Positions 46,400 to 58,460 of a stretch of 64,000 nt of DNA are shown one piece after another (position 1 is the first letter of the stretch; each line of letters starts with the position of its first letter). The position numbers were made by a program, and so were the translations under genes. The notes beneath the pieces are model-generated. The model ran no database searches and was not told where the DNA came from. It was given only the letters and a program-made list of their open reading frames with translations. The stretch comes from Agrypnia vestita (taxonomy: Eukaryota > Arthropoda > Insecta > Trichoptera > Phryganeidae). The stretch is from positions 1 through 64,000 of the forward strand of contig JADDOH010000285.1 in the NCBI GenBank assembly GCA_016648135.1. Reading direction: 5' to 3'.

Positions 46400-47870
46400 A
46401 TTATTTTGAGGTTACGTATTGATATTTCTTTTTAAAGAAAGATACGTTTCCAACGTGAAAACAATAAGCATAAGCGATGATATTACTTCAAAATTCAAGT
46501 TAAAAATTGTAGTAGAAGTATCTAATGTAATAATTTTTAAAATATTACTTATTGTACCGGTAGAATATAAATAAAGATAAAACTATACGTTACCTCTATG
46601 TTGGTGTTTTTCTTAGTTCAATACATATAACAATAACTTAAAAGATTAGCAAAAATAAAATGTAAGTGATTCTTAGCCTATGATAAAATCTGAACTATCA
46701 TTCAAAATTCAAACAATTATAAAGAATCAAGAAACGTCAAATCCCGTACTGTCATAGACAAGGGATTATACTGCTTACACTTACATAGACAACTGGGATG
46801 CAAAAATTGGGATAGAACAAGAGCGCTGTGTGTTTCGGCGCGAAATAAGAAAAAGTCTTTGTGCTATTTGGTTTTCGTTATATGAAATTCATTGAATTAT
46901 AATTTTATGCAGTGCTAACATTAAAAAAACAGGTAGGTATCATTAGACAATTTGTTTTTTCTTAATCATGGAATGAAGTAATGTTTCCGTGTAGGTACAT
47001 GTTTATTTCTCACTGGAGAGAAGTTCCGGAAACAAACTAATGTATTCAAATATTATAACACAAGCAAAGAGTCTGGATGTGCTGCGAAGGACCGCCAGTT
47101 TGACGACAGGGACGACTGATCCCACCGCGGCTTCGCCTGTTATCTTCTTCATTTGTTCTCGGTCATCGCCTCTCACAAGTTCTGGAACTTTCTTTGTTTC
47201 CAGGTGAAGACAAATCGGCAGCTGTTAGCAGTTTTTTTTAAAGAAAAATATGAGAATGCGGTGACCGTGATTTTGCTTGAATGACAAAACCGCCATAGGT
47301 TTTATGTGGTTGGCAAGTCACTACATAACTATACAAAATGATTCTAGTATTGAAAACGGGCATTGTGGCTAGCAATAAAATGAAGGAAATCTTATCAAAT
47401 TTTTATTTAAAAATTTAAAGGTAATTGAAAATAATACATTGAGTTTGAAAAATATTCACACTATTTTGTTTACTTTAAGAAATTTAGTAGATCTGTGATG
47501 ATGCGCAATTTAGATTCAAAATCGACAATGAATCGCTTTCTGGCAACCTGGCCAAGGTAATCTTTTTCTACTTACGGTTCTGCTACTTTCTACCTTCATC
47601 TGCATAATTCGCTGCATCCTCTGAATTTGACTATATTCAGTTGCCTTCAAATTTTTATATTGACCTCACTCAGTATCTTCATCATCGTGTCTTCTTAGTG
47701 CGCTCATTTTCCAATTGTTCAACCTGATATTTAATTGTATGTATTATACGCCTCACTCACATGGCTTTAAATAATTATGTATACATAAACACAAATCATA
47801 AAAATAATTATTTTCACTTCTCTAAGCTTATTATTTAGTTGATAGAGTGATGATAACAGCTTTCAATACT
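46400..47870. other. Intergenic upstream of PSMG4, no gene recognised
   Basis: The PSMG4 promoter should lie at 46350-46950; no TATA box stands out, as expected for a housekeeping gene. Short GC-richer stretches at 46820-46850 and 47080-47150. Confidence 0.4.
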
Positions 47871-47875
47871 GTTTC

Positions 47876-47935
47876 TAGGGATGGGTGAATTCGATTATGA
47901 CGCAAACGACGAAAATGACGTTGACGCGTTTTCAG
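47876..47935. mobile_element. Older hAT end into which the 47936 element inserted
   Basis: TAGGGATGGG at 47876 is the same terminus as the element starting at 47936, and both go on to CGTTGACGCG-like subterminal sequence. It is interrupted after 60 bp by the younger element. Confidence 0.65.
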
Positions 47936-49740
47936 TAGGGATGGGTCGTCGACGTATTTACCGTCGACGAAACGAGACCGTCCACGTCCATCCATCGACG
48001 AGACGATCAACTAGTTGAATTCGTCAACTAGTTGACGCGTCAACTTCGTTACGCGGACGTCGCGGACGTTTATCTAAACATCGGGACGACAGTCAACTGT
48101 CTACGGTTTGACGCGACGCTGCTCGACGGCACAACCGTTGGTTATTTTTATTACGTTAATTTTTAAAATTTAAAGAAGTTCGAAGGAATATAGTTTCGGG
48201 GAAAGTAAAACCGCTACTTGTGCTTATATGTAAAAAGAAATATTTTATTATTTATTTGTTTATAGGCTTTTACATATTGTTTTATATACTTCTTTCTATA
48301 TATAATAAAGAAAGAAGTAGGTATACACAACAATATCAGGTGTAAGCAGTAAAATATAAATATAAACTACATATATAAGCAGTGAAAGTATCGGGTATAA
48401 GCATTAAAATATGAGTATAAAAATTAAAAATATAAAGTACAAAGCAATGTGTGTATAAAAAAATATATTAGATACACATTATTACATGTGTACAGGGTTA
48501 TTTGTAAAACAATAATAACCTAGCAGGACTATATTCCTGCCTTGATTATGAGTATTATTTTTTGTAAAACGTTGGACTATCACTACACTAACTCAAATCG
48601 ATTACGAAAAATTCATTCGTTTCAATACAAGTTAAATAAAATGATAAAAACCTTTACATTTATTTATTATCTATAAATTTATAAATAAATACATAATTTA
48701 AAAATACTTTACATTTGAGATGTTATCTAGAAATTTATTGAAGAATACATCTTTCAAAGTCAGACTTTCACTTTGTGGTGACATTATTAATAAATAAATA
48801 TATCTGTATTATTTGTCAACTTTAGTTTAAGGCTCAATTTGAGAAAAGGAACATTGTTCCCGAAACATGTAAAAAACCAATAAAAAGTGGTGTAAACAAA
48901 ATTATAATAGATTTATTTTTTTATCTATAAAGTTGAAAATAGGGAATTTATAATAAAAATTAATTAAACCTAAATTCAAGATTATATTACATATACAACA
49001 ATTAATGTTGACTCCTGAATAAGGACCATAGTTAGGTATAGAAAATTTTATTCCCTACAAGTTTGTTTATCATTTATATGCTAAAGTTGAAAAGTAAGGA
49101 AATAACACAATAATTAAATTTTAGCATCCCTTTTCAAGTAGATATATAAGAAGTCGAGATCGATCGAATAAAATATTGATTTTAGAAAAATATCTTGCCG
49201 GCCTATTAATTAATACAAAATATAATAATTAAATAGAATTGTTTTGTTCAATACAAAATATAATAATTAAATAGAATTGTTTTATTTTATACAGCGTAAA
49301 ATTGGGAATTCACCGAATCGTCGCACGTGACATCACAAAAAATCAAGTAAAAAATAATAGATAATAGCTTATTAAGCCTATCTCGCGCTACGCATGTATT
49401 CAAATTTCAAATCTCTAGTTATAGTTCGTGTACACAGATCTGCACTCTATGGTAGTGTACTTTAGAGTTGAAATGAAATTACCCGTCGAGCCGTCTATGA
49501 CGTCTATGGCATCTACAAGTCGACAGCGAGAGATGAGAGAGAAATAAACGGAGACGTTTTGTCTTGCTCTCGCTCGTTGCTTTGCATTGCGTTTAATCTC
49601 GAATCGTCCACCGACCACGGCGTCCGCTGTCCACCGTCTACGAATTCAACTAGTCCATGCGATAAACGTAAACGGTCGACGCGTCGATGCAACGTCAACG
49701 GTTGATTTCAACTAGTCCGTCCATTCAACGCCCATCCCTA
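47936..49740. mobile_element. Complete hAT-type non-autonomous element, 1,805 bp
   Basis: Starts TAGGGATGGG and ends CCCATCCCTA (10-bp inverted repeat). It is flanked on both sides by GTTTTCAG (47928-47935 and 49741-49748), an 8-bp target duplication diagnostic of hAT elements. Subterminal regions are full of GTCGAC/CGTCAAC motifs. No transposase frame remains. The middle carries other repeats: a piece of the palindrome family (48490-48660) and a hammerhead-like repeat (48790-48917). The right 820 bp match 1-795. Confidence 0.9.
48839..48870 (+). ncRNA. Hammerhead-ribozyme-like core inside the hAT element
   Basis: TTGAGAA in place of CTGANGA, a stem (GGAAC/GTTCC, loop ATT), then GAAACATGTA. 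It is followed by AATAAAAAGTGGTGTAAACA, the same tail as in the 26.6-kb element. The first half of the core is degenerate. Confidence 0.35.
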
Positions 49741-49749
49741 GTTTTCAGA

Positions 49750-51085
49750 TGATTGGAGAATTTTCTGCAAAAATGTCATAGCCTATTAAAATATAGGTAC
49801 CTACCTAAATGAAAATTAAGTTGTTTCGAATATTTAACATAGACAAAAATAGGAAAATCGATAGCCAATATTGGATCGTCGAATTCATTAAAAAAACTTT
49901 TGTAATATTTTCTCTAGACAGCTGTTTTAAAAAATACAATCTCTTCAAAAATCATATATTATATTAAAATAAAAGATTAAAATTGTTAAATAATATTATT
50001 ACCACGTTGTACAAATGATTTCAATTGTGTAAATAAAATAAATACTTATAATTATTTAGCGTTTAAAAAAATATCTTTCCTAACGCAATGGAAGTAACTG
50101 GATATCCATCTTCCGGATTCAGCATTACTAAAATCACACACATTTGTGAAGTTTTGCTTAGTATCTATGTATTTGTAAAATATATTATTCATTCTCCAAT
50201 GCACTTTTTTGATGCATATGTTTTTTCTATACTTTCGCTTGTCAAAAATATTATTTACTGACTTACATTATTTGACTTACATTGCTTGTCAAAAATATTA
50301 ATATCAACTAAGGTAAAAATAAAATTAAGCATAATCTAATTCAAATAATATTATATAATAATTCATAGCAAACGGGCGTATGTATCGAGTTTCGAGTTGT
50401 ACGTTATATTTTGATTTTGATTTAATAAGACTACTGCCATCTTTGAACAACATTTGGATTTCAATTTGAAAAGTAAAATAAAAAAATAGATGTTCCGAAT
50501 ACTGTTATAAAGCTTATCAGAACGACCGACAGATGACCGACAGTGGCGACAAAATTAAGTTATGTATTTATTGGATGAAGAGTAGAATTTATTATCCTTA
50601 GAACTACAATGACACTTAAATTGAAATAAAAAATGTTATATGAAATCATGGTTAGGATATTAAATGTGTTTTCTGTCGACTTTCATACAACGTTTTTTAC
50701 ACTGATTTTTGACGTACTAAATGTAACGTACTAAACGTACCTTAAATGGAACATTAGAAGAGGCCTACCTACATCCAGCAGTTGAGAGATGGCTGAGGAA
50801 GAAGAAAAAGAAGATTCCCTAAAGGAATCTTATAATTTTGGGCCTGCCATAGCGACTGCCTGTTCATACCTTACCATAACATTCTCAGTAGGTACCTAGC
50901 AGGCAGTTAAAATATCACGCCGAATCTACTAGGTACAGTCTGCTCAAACCTTTAATAGAGACGATTTATGTTTGAGTAACAGGATGTTTACAAATAAATA
51001 TTTTGTAATAAATGTATATTTTTAAATAATAATTAGGTATCTATTTATGAGACAACATTTAAAACGTACAAAACAACATATGTAC
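49750..51085. other. AT-rich intergenic, no gene recognised
   Basis: No domain or clear repeat was noticed apart from short simple sequence. Confidence 0.4.
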
Positions 51086-51087
51086 GT

Positions 51088-51983
51088 ACATTCCTGCCTT
51101 GATAATGAGTCGAAAATGTTCAAGCAACCCTAATATCAATAGTTATGGAGATATGTAATATCACAGTTTGCATTTTTTTACGATATTTCTGAATTATTTT
51201 TTACAAAAAGTAGAACTATCATTACGGAAGGGGCGTTCAGTGAGAACAATAAGCATGATTTTTATTGAAATATACACGGTTGTTTGTAAAACATTAATAA
51301 CCTCTCAGAACTATATTCCTGCCTTGTTACGAGTCGAAAATCTTCAAGCAACCATGACCTAATATAGTAATGGGGATATAGGTACGACATCAAAGTTTGC
51401 ATTTTTTTTTCAATATTTCTGACTTATTTTTTGTAAAATGTTGGACTATCTATTATCACAGACTTATATCGAATATGAAAAATTTATTGCCTTGAAAACA
51501 AGTCAAATAAAATAATAAAAACCTTTAAATTCCAATTGGAATTTCTGCAGGGTTTTTATAATTTCATTTAACTTGTATTGAAACAAATGAATTTTTCGTA
51601 ATCGACATAAGTTATTTTAATAAAAGTCCAACGTTCACAAAAAATATGTCAGAAATATTGAAAAAAATGCAATCTTTTTTGTCGCATATCTCCATAACTA
51701 CTGATATTAAGTCATGGTTGCTTGAACATTTTCGACTCATAATCAAGGCAGGAATATAGTCCTGCGAGGTTATAAATGTTTTACAAATAACCCTGTATAT
51801 TTCAATAAAAATCATGCTTATTGTTCTCACTGAACGCCCCTTCCGTAATGATAGTTCAACTTTTTGTAAAAATTAATTCAGAAATATTGTAAAAAAATGC
51901 AAACTGTGATATTACATATCTCCATAACTAGTGATATTAGGGTTGCTTGAACATTTTCGACTCATAATCAAGGCAGGAATATA
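51088..51983. repeat. 896-bp palindrome without spacer
   Basis: Centre at 51535/51536 (AAATTCCAATTGGAATTT). The ends (ATTCCTGCCTTGATAATGAG from 51088 and its counterpart ending at 51983) are equidistant from the centre, so the arms differ by substitutions with almost no net length change. Landmarks on both arms: GGGGCGTTCAGTGAGAACAA and TATTTCAATAAAAATCATGC; AAGTCAAATAAAATAATAAA. This is the fullest copy of a family with pieces at 12770, 25540, 33480 and 48490. Confidence 0.9.
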
Positions 51984-52170
51984 GTCCTGCGAGGTTATAA
52001 ATGTTTTACAAATAACCCTGTATATTTCAATAAAAATCATGCTTATTGTTCTCACTGAACGCCCCTTCCGTAATGATAGTTCAACTTTTTGTAAAAATTA
52101 ATTCAGAAATATTGTAAAAAAATGCAAACTGTGATATTACATATCTCCATAACTAGTGATATTAGGGTTG
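51721..52170. repeat. 225-bp tandem duplication overlapping the palindrome's right arm
   Basis: CTTGAACATTTTCGACTCAT starts at 51721 and 51946, and CTTGAACATTTTCGAGTCAT at 52171. The two 225-bp units look identical over nearly all of their length, so the duplication is recent. Confidence 0.9.
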
Positions 52171-52189
52171 CTTGAACATTTTCGAGTCA

Positions 52190-55070
52190 TTTTGTATTTC
52201 GTGACATATTGAAATTTTAACTTGCTGGTTTATTAAATATAATAAACAACACAAATCACATTATATCTATTTACAAAATCCTTCCCATGTGTTTAGAGAA
52301 ATTTGTTACAGTACTTTTTTTGTTGTCGTTATTTTACGTTTGTTTATTTTATAATTGGCCGAAGGCATGGTCTACTTATACTAATGTCAATTGTCAATAC
52401 AACTATCTATCAATGGCTTTAAGTAAACGACAAAGAATGAATTATTTTAAAAACAAATTCTATAAGTATTTTACAAATAGTATAGAATTGTAGAGCATAA
52501 CATTTATTATATATTTATTATATTATAGATTGTACCATAGATTAGATTATATTATAGATTAAGATGTATTACAGTATTATAGATTGTATAATATTATGGG
52601 GTAAATGTAAATATTCAAGTTATTATGGATAGTATATTAGTAATAGATTATAGAATACTAGAATAAAGTGTAAAATACTAGTTAATATACAGGAGTGTTA
52701 TATAAATCAACTAAAGAAATTTAAAAAAAAAAGCTGAAAATGAAGTAAACAATTAATCGAATAGTTGAAAATGAAGTATAAGTAGAAGAATAAAGCAAAA
52801 TACGAATCAAGTTGTAGAAGAGAGTAGGTGCTGTTATCATTAATAAATAAAGATTTTTTTTTAAAAAATCATTAAAAAATATATAATCCACCCTATACTT
52901 TTACAATATGAAGTGACGTGCTCGCAGCAAGTACTGGCAACAGTATTGGTCTATTTTGCCGACGCTATTGGCGCATACAGCGAACAACACAATCAAAGCC
53001 TGTATGTACATTAAATTCCCTGATGGGCACTAACACATAAGTCGTCTATATTAAAGATTTGAACAGACTGTACCTACCTGTCCTACCTACCTAACATATT
53101 TACTTATCTAGGTACCTACCATTCTTCTCTCGGTTGTGAAGTTCTGAGATAGCTACCTACTTCTTCATGGTTGTAAGGATCTACAATTCTTCGGATTCAC
53201 AACATTTGTCAAAGATGCGGAGTTCTCGAGACTCCACTTTAGACACGTGTTGTCAACACATGCCCATCATCAACATTTGTTAGGAATAACAATAAAATAA
53301 CAAAAGAAACTAAAAAAGTGCAAAATTTTGGATATTTGAAGCTTAAAACTCACCTAGTCATAAAAATATATGTATGTATGTAAAAAAATAATGTATATAT
53401 ACCTATATGTAACCATGTATGTTTTCTTACTTGGATTAAGTTAATTATTTATCAAATTTTTCAATTACATTTTGTTTACTGTTTTTATTTTGTTTTCAAA
53501 TATTTACTCACGTTGTAAAAGCCTCTTGGGCGTAAATAAAAAAATTAAAAAATACGAATTGGCATATAATAAATTCCGAAATAAAGTAAACAAATATTTA
53601 ATGAAAGCAAAAAATCATTCTACGATAAATTTAAAAACTGTTTCAGATACTCTGAAGCCACATTGAACGAAATAAACAAAATAAATACCAAAATAAAACT
53701 GGGTACGTAGTATGTACCTAGGCATTCAACAGATCTTTCAAAAACAACTTTTCTGAAAGTGTGTTAAAATCATTCGCCAACCAATGTGACGATGGAGTTT
53801 CAAATTTACCTCAGGATTTCTCTGTTGTACGGTCTTACCCTTAGCCACTCACCACTCAGATAAATAAAAAAAATGTAAACGGAATGAAAACTTCCGCTTT
53901 CTTTTTCTTTTTTTTTCTTTCTTTCTTTTAGATTGTTATATTCTTATGATTGTATATATTATTAAATTCTTTCTGCTTTCTTTTTTACGTCTATTCTTCT
54001 TTACTATTGTTATTCGTTACTATTACATAACTATCAAATGAGAATAACTGCCATAGAACAGGTTTTACCTAGTGTGGCAGTTATTAGTAATTTATATTAA
54101 AACAAATGTAAAATAAACAATAAAATAAACAAAAAACAAATTTAAACCTGTAAATGATAATATTCGTGTGTGCGATTTGAAATTATATATTATCCCATTA
54201 TTACTCAAATGTAGCATTATAAAACTGATCCGCAAGAATTCACATTTTATTGTTTTCGATTACATCTTGGAAACTTACATTAAAAAAACCCTGAACATTA
54301 TTTCAATAAATTGAATCAAATTGACAAACAACAATATGGATATCAACAAAAAAGAAGGTACGTATAAACATTAGAATTTTTTCCAAAATAGTGAAATATG
54401 ACAAGGAACATATATTATACTGGTCTTGTTTATTGACTATTCAAAGACTATCAATACGATTAACCATAAAGTACCTACCTACTTACTTATAGAAATTCTA
54501 GAAGCAATTATTAAAACACCATTATTACTATTTACTAAGTATTTATAAAGTACTTGAAGGAAAGTTTGTGGGGTAACTTGGAAGAAATAAAACTGTAAAA
54601 ATGTTCCTAGGTACCACAGGGTTAATTTTGGGGCCGTACCTCTATAGTATTATTTATGTCTTTCAAATTCATAACCTTTTTTGGTAAACATTGTCTTTGA
54701 CATTTGTTTTTGCACATCACGCTGCTTTAGTGAAGCCAACTTGAAAGAAGCTTCTCACGTCTTGTAAATAATAGATTTCAATGAACTATTTAAGTAAATG
54801 GTCACATGATATGGGACTCATAAATATGGCCAGGAAATTTCACTGGTCATATTAAAACAAAATTGATTAGACATGTGCTTTATGTATCTACCTATTAATT
54901 AATGCACCTATCTACCTATTGTTTGTATCATTAGAAGAAAATAAAAAGTAATCAATACTAAAAAAACTAAATGCTTATAGATTACATTAGTTACCTGATG
55001 GTTATGTATTATAAAATGAAACCAAATTTTATATAATAAATAATTGCGCATAACGTTGGCTTCATACGTA
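52190..55070. other. AT-rich intergenic, no gene recognised
   Basis: Contains a pyrimidine microsatellite (TTCTTTTTCTTTTTTTTTCT, 53903-53940) and degenerate TATTATAG repeats (52500-52600). ATG 54336 (MDINKKEG) followed by G|GTACGT could be a tiny first exon but is unsupported. Frames at 52287-52493 and 53472-53666 are unrecognised. Confidence 0.4.
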
Positions 55071-55152
55071 ATAATATGAAGAGCCATTGTGTATGTTCTG
55101 TGTATAGTTTTCTGGGATATTCTGCCGTGTGTGTGTGACCTCTCTGGCCAAC

Positions 55153-55184
55153 GTTTCGGATCCCATTGCAGGGTCCATCATCAG
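55153..55184 (-). ncRNA. Hammerhead-ribozyme-like core 3' of the Penelope-like ORF
   Basis: On the minus strand CTGATGA is followed by a stem (GGACCC with GGGATCC, one bulge, loop TGCAAT) and GAAAC. It sits about 160 bp downstream of the Penelope-like ORF, where these elements are known to carry hammerhead motifs in their terminal repeats. The flanking helices I and III were not proven. Confidence 0.6.
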
Positions 55185-55344
55185 GGCTGATGTGATGAGT
55201 GAGTGTTGAAGTGTAGGTTAAGTATTACCTGGCAATACCGTACCGAAGTCAGGGTGTCTCCAAGTTTGTGTTATGTTAAATACTGGATTGCAGTACCGTG
55301 TCGAAAGCAAGGTGTGTGTCTTCTTGTAGTGTTTTATATATCTA

Positions 55345-57275
55345 CTAACGGATGTCGGACTGTGCGGATCGTCTATTTGATTTATCCTGCAGCGCCGGAT
55401 ACCACGATGTTCTTAACTTAAGACCGTCATCCCTATTAATGTTTACCGGGTGCTTGTATATTTCGATTGCTTCTTTGACCAGGCGCGTGTGGTGACTTTT
55501 GGGCTTTCCTAAGATTTTTGGCTCAAATGAAAAATGGTGGCCCGTATCTAGAAAGTGCTCAGCCAATGCCGATTTTTCCGGGTGACCGAGTTTGCATGCT
55601 CTTTTATGCTCATCAACCCTCTTTGAAATCGTGCGTGCTGTTTGTCCCACATACACTTTGTCGCAATTTTGACAATCGAGCCTATAAACACCGTCGGTCT
55701 CAAGGGGATCCCGATCCTTCGCTGGTCTTAAGAGGTCCTTAACCTTGTTGTTTGTGCCGAACACTGTCTTAATATTCTGTTTCTTGAGCGCTTTGGCAAT
55801 CCTGTCTGTTACATTATGGATATAAGGCAAGAAAGCAATCCCTTTGATCTCAGCTTCTGTGTTTTTCTCGGAGCTGTTAGATTTGGCTCTTATGATGTGC
55901 CGTATCTGCCGTCTTTGGTATCCATTGCTTTCTAGCGCGTCGCTCAGTGTACGGATCTCCTCCTGCAGATGTTCTTCTTGGCATATTCGTTTAGCTCTCG
56001 TAGCTAAGGTATTAATTAGACCTCTCTTCTGCGCTGGGTGGTGGTGGGAATCTGCATGCAAGTAGCGGTTCGTATGGGTCGGTTTCCTGTAGACCCTGTG
56101 CCCGAGACTACCATCTGTGTTCCTTTTCACTTCTACATCCAGAAATGGTAGTTTATTTTCTTTTTCTATCTCCATGGTGAATTTTAATTTCTTGTGCAGC
56201 GTGTTGAGGTGTTCGAGAAAGTCCTGTAATTTTTCTTTCCCGTGAGGCCAGATTGCAAACACGTCATCAACATACCTCCACCAAACCTTGGGGATCAAAG
56301 TTGCTGTGTCTAGAGCCGTTTCTTCGAATTTCTCCATTACGAAGTTTGCAATTACTGGGGAAAGTGGGTTTCCCATTGCTACACCTTCCACTTGTTGGAA
56401 AAGTTCACCCTGAAATGAAAAGTATCCACTTGTTAGGCAGTGTCGAAAAAGTGCGCACATGTCTTCCTCATAGACTTCTTCCAAAAGACTCATAGCATCG
56501 TCCACAGGCACATTTGTGAAGAGAGATATAACGTCAAAACTGACTAGTATATCATCACTTTCTATCTTCACGTTTTTCAGCATTTTAACAAAATGTGCGG
56601 AGTCCTTCACCCACGAAGATGTCTTCCCGGTCTGCATCTGTAAGAGACTGGCCAAGTGTTGCGACAACTTATATGTCGGCGCTCCTATTGCGCTCACAAT
56701 CGGTCTTAACGGAACTCCATCCTTGTGAATCTTAGGCAGTCCGTACATCGCTGGTGTTTTGGACGCTTGCATAAACAATCTGTAGTGTAATTCGACCGGA
56801 ATGCTCGAGGCTTTAACCAGCTCTCTAGTTTTTCGGTCAATTTTATTTGTTGGATTCTTCTTAATCCTTTTGTATGTGCTGCTGTCCAATAATACACGCA
56901 TCTTCGCTGTGTAGTCCCTTTGGTTAAGAATTACAGTCGCGTTCCCTTTATCTGCTGGAAGAACCAGGATATCATCGTTCGTGCGAAGGCTTTTCAATGC
57001 AGCACGTTCTTCTCTGGTTATATTGGGACGTGGCGGTTTAGCTTTTCTTAATATAACGCACGTGTCCTGTCGAATTTCCTCCGCAATGGCCACCGGAATC
57101 TTCCGCAAAGACGCTTCTACGCCACAAATAATATCGTCTACTGGGATTACTCTTGGTGCTATGGCGAAGTTTAGACCTTTTGCCAATACAGATATTGTCG
57201 CCTTGTCCAATGGATGTCCCGATAGGTTCTTCACCACCTTCGCAGAATCATTGTGTATGTATATGCATAATATCT
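55345..57275 (-). CDS. Penelope-like retroelement: reverse transcriptase plus GIY-YIG endonuclease
   Basis: An unbroken frame of about 640 codons, stop at 55345-55347. Order: N-terminal NLSGHPLDKATISVLAKGLN and ILVLPADKGNATVILN; RT blocks YGLPKIHKDGVPLRPIVSAI, SFDVISLFTNVPVDDAM, VEGVAMGNPLSPVIANFVME, WWRYVDDVFAIW (catalytic YVDD) and KLPFLDVEVKR; linker VYRKPTHTNRYLH; then a C-terminal GIY-YIG nuclease, GVYRLDCQNCDKVYVGQTAR with R and EHKRACK. This is the domain order of canonical Penelope-like elements, which use the nuclease for target-primed insertion. No in-frame ATG precedes the first conserved block (an in-frame stop lies just past 57275), so the copy is 5'-truncated or starts in another exon. 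No stop or frameshift interrupts the domains. Confidence 0.92.
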
Positions 57276-57289
57276 ATGTATCTAGGTAC

Positions 57290-57815
57290 TTCGGCTGAAT
57301 TTGTAAAGTTGTATAACACTTTAAATGGAACTTCCAAGTTAATAAGATTCGCTATAATCACAGATTTATATGGTAGATTTTACAAAACTCGTTAAGCAAT
57401 TCCAAAAACTGTATTACGAATAATTAATTTTTCTTTTTTCGTCTTTATCAAGATATGCCAGCCGATCATAGGGTGACTCCTTTAACTCAAATATAAAGCA
57501 AATATAAAATATTCAAACAGCTTTATTTAAAAAAAAATGCAAGCCAGCAATTTAGAATTGAGGATAAACTAAAATTGTTTTACTCTTCCATAAACGTGCT
57601 TCTGGTGCATGGTTCATTACTGTTTTTGTATATTAGAAGAAAATAATAATAATGAAGCTTTAAATAGGGTAGTTTCACGCAGAATAAATACAAGAGGTGT
57701 AGCTAATTTGAGTTTAACAATTCTTTAAATCACCAATAAATATGTACGGTGGATATTGGAATATGTTGTTTCCAAGTTACCATAAATAAATACCAGGTTC
57801 CATATGAAATAGTAC
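57290..57815. other. AT-rich intergenic, no gene recognised
   Basis: No recognisable 5' terminal repeat of the Penelope-like element was found here. Confidence 0.4.
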
Positions 57816-57817
57816 CT

Positions 57818-57950
57818 ATAGGTCTTTTTTATATAAGCTTGCAATTGAGTTAGTGTGGGTACAGTGCGTAATACGCGCATTGTTTCGTTGCGTGTTGGTA
57901 TTACGCACTGTACCCATACTAACTCAATTGCAAGCTTATATACGACCTAT
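57818..57950. mobile_element. 133-bp MITE folding into a near-perfect hairpin
   Basis: TATAAGCTTGCAATTGAGTT, AGTGTGGGTACAGTGCGTAA at the left pairs with TTACGCACTGTACCCATACT, AACTCAATTGCAAGCTTATA at the right, with one or two mismatches over about 50 bp. Outer bases ATAGGTC/GACCTAT extend the arms. The loop is about 30 nt. Confidence 0.85.
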
Positions 57951-58275
57951 ACCTGCGCTTACTTTCAATTTGATGGAGGTATTAAAAAGTGGATTACGAG
58001 TTTAATGATTTGTCATTGTTATATGTGATGATGTTATAGATGAGCCTTTTTAATTCTTCTATTTTTTTTTTAGATTAGTTATTTATTAGATTAACTGTTT
58101 CTTTAGTTTTTATAGTAAGTAGTTGATGTAAGAGTTACTTTTTAAGATGTTTTAAATTGTGTGTTATTTAGTTAATTTAATGTATTTAACTGTATGGATG
58201 TATCTGCACAGAAACTTCTAGAAATGTGGTTTGTGGGTCTAGCTCATTATATTAATAGGCAATTAAAACAATATT

Positions 58276-58460
58276 GAGGCGATTGCCTGGCAAAGAGAGC
58301 GAAATTCACCACTTTTTGTCAAAGCTTCTCTTGCATTTTTTTTATTAAAAGGTATGAAATTAAAAATAATTCATTAGGTACCATACGTATTAAAAACATA
58401 TATCTTTGTAAAATGATACTCAATGAATAAATTACAAAATCAACGATGTTTTAGAAATGA
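58276..58460 (+). repeat. Left end related to the 28.9-kb piggyBac-type MITE
   Basis: AGGCGATTGCCTGGCAAAGA, then GCGAAATTCACCACTTTTTG, CTTCTCTTGCATTTTTTT and AATTCATTAGGTACC parallel the left arm at 28903-29020. No right end or TTAA was identified. Confidence 0.5.

Noticed and set aside
55203..57298. Several plus-strand frames of 70-105 codons
   Set aside because: All are antisense to the Penelope-like ORF.
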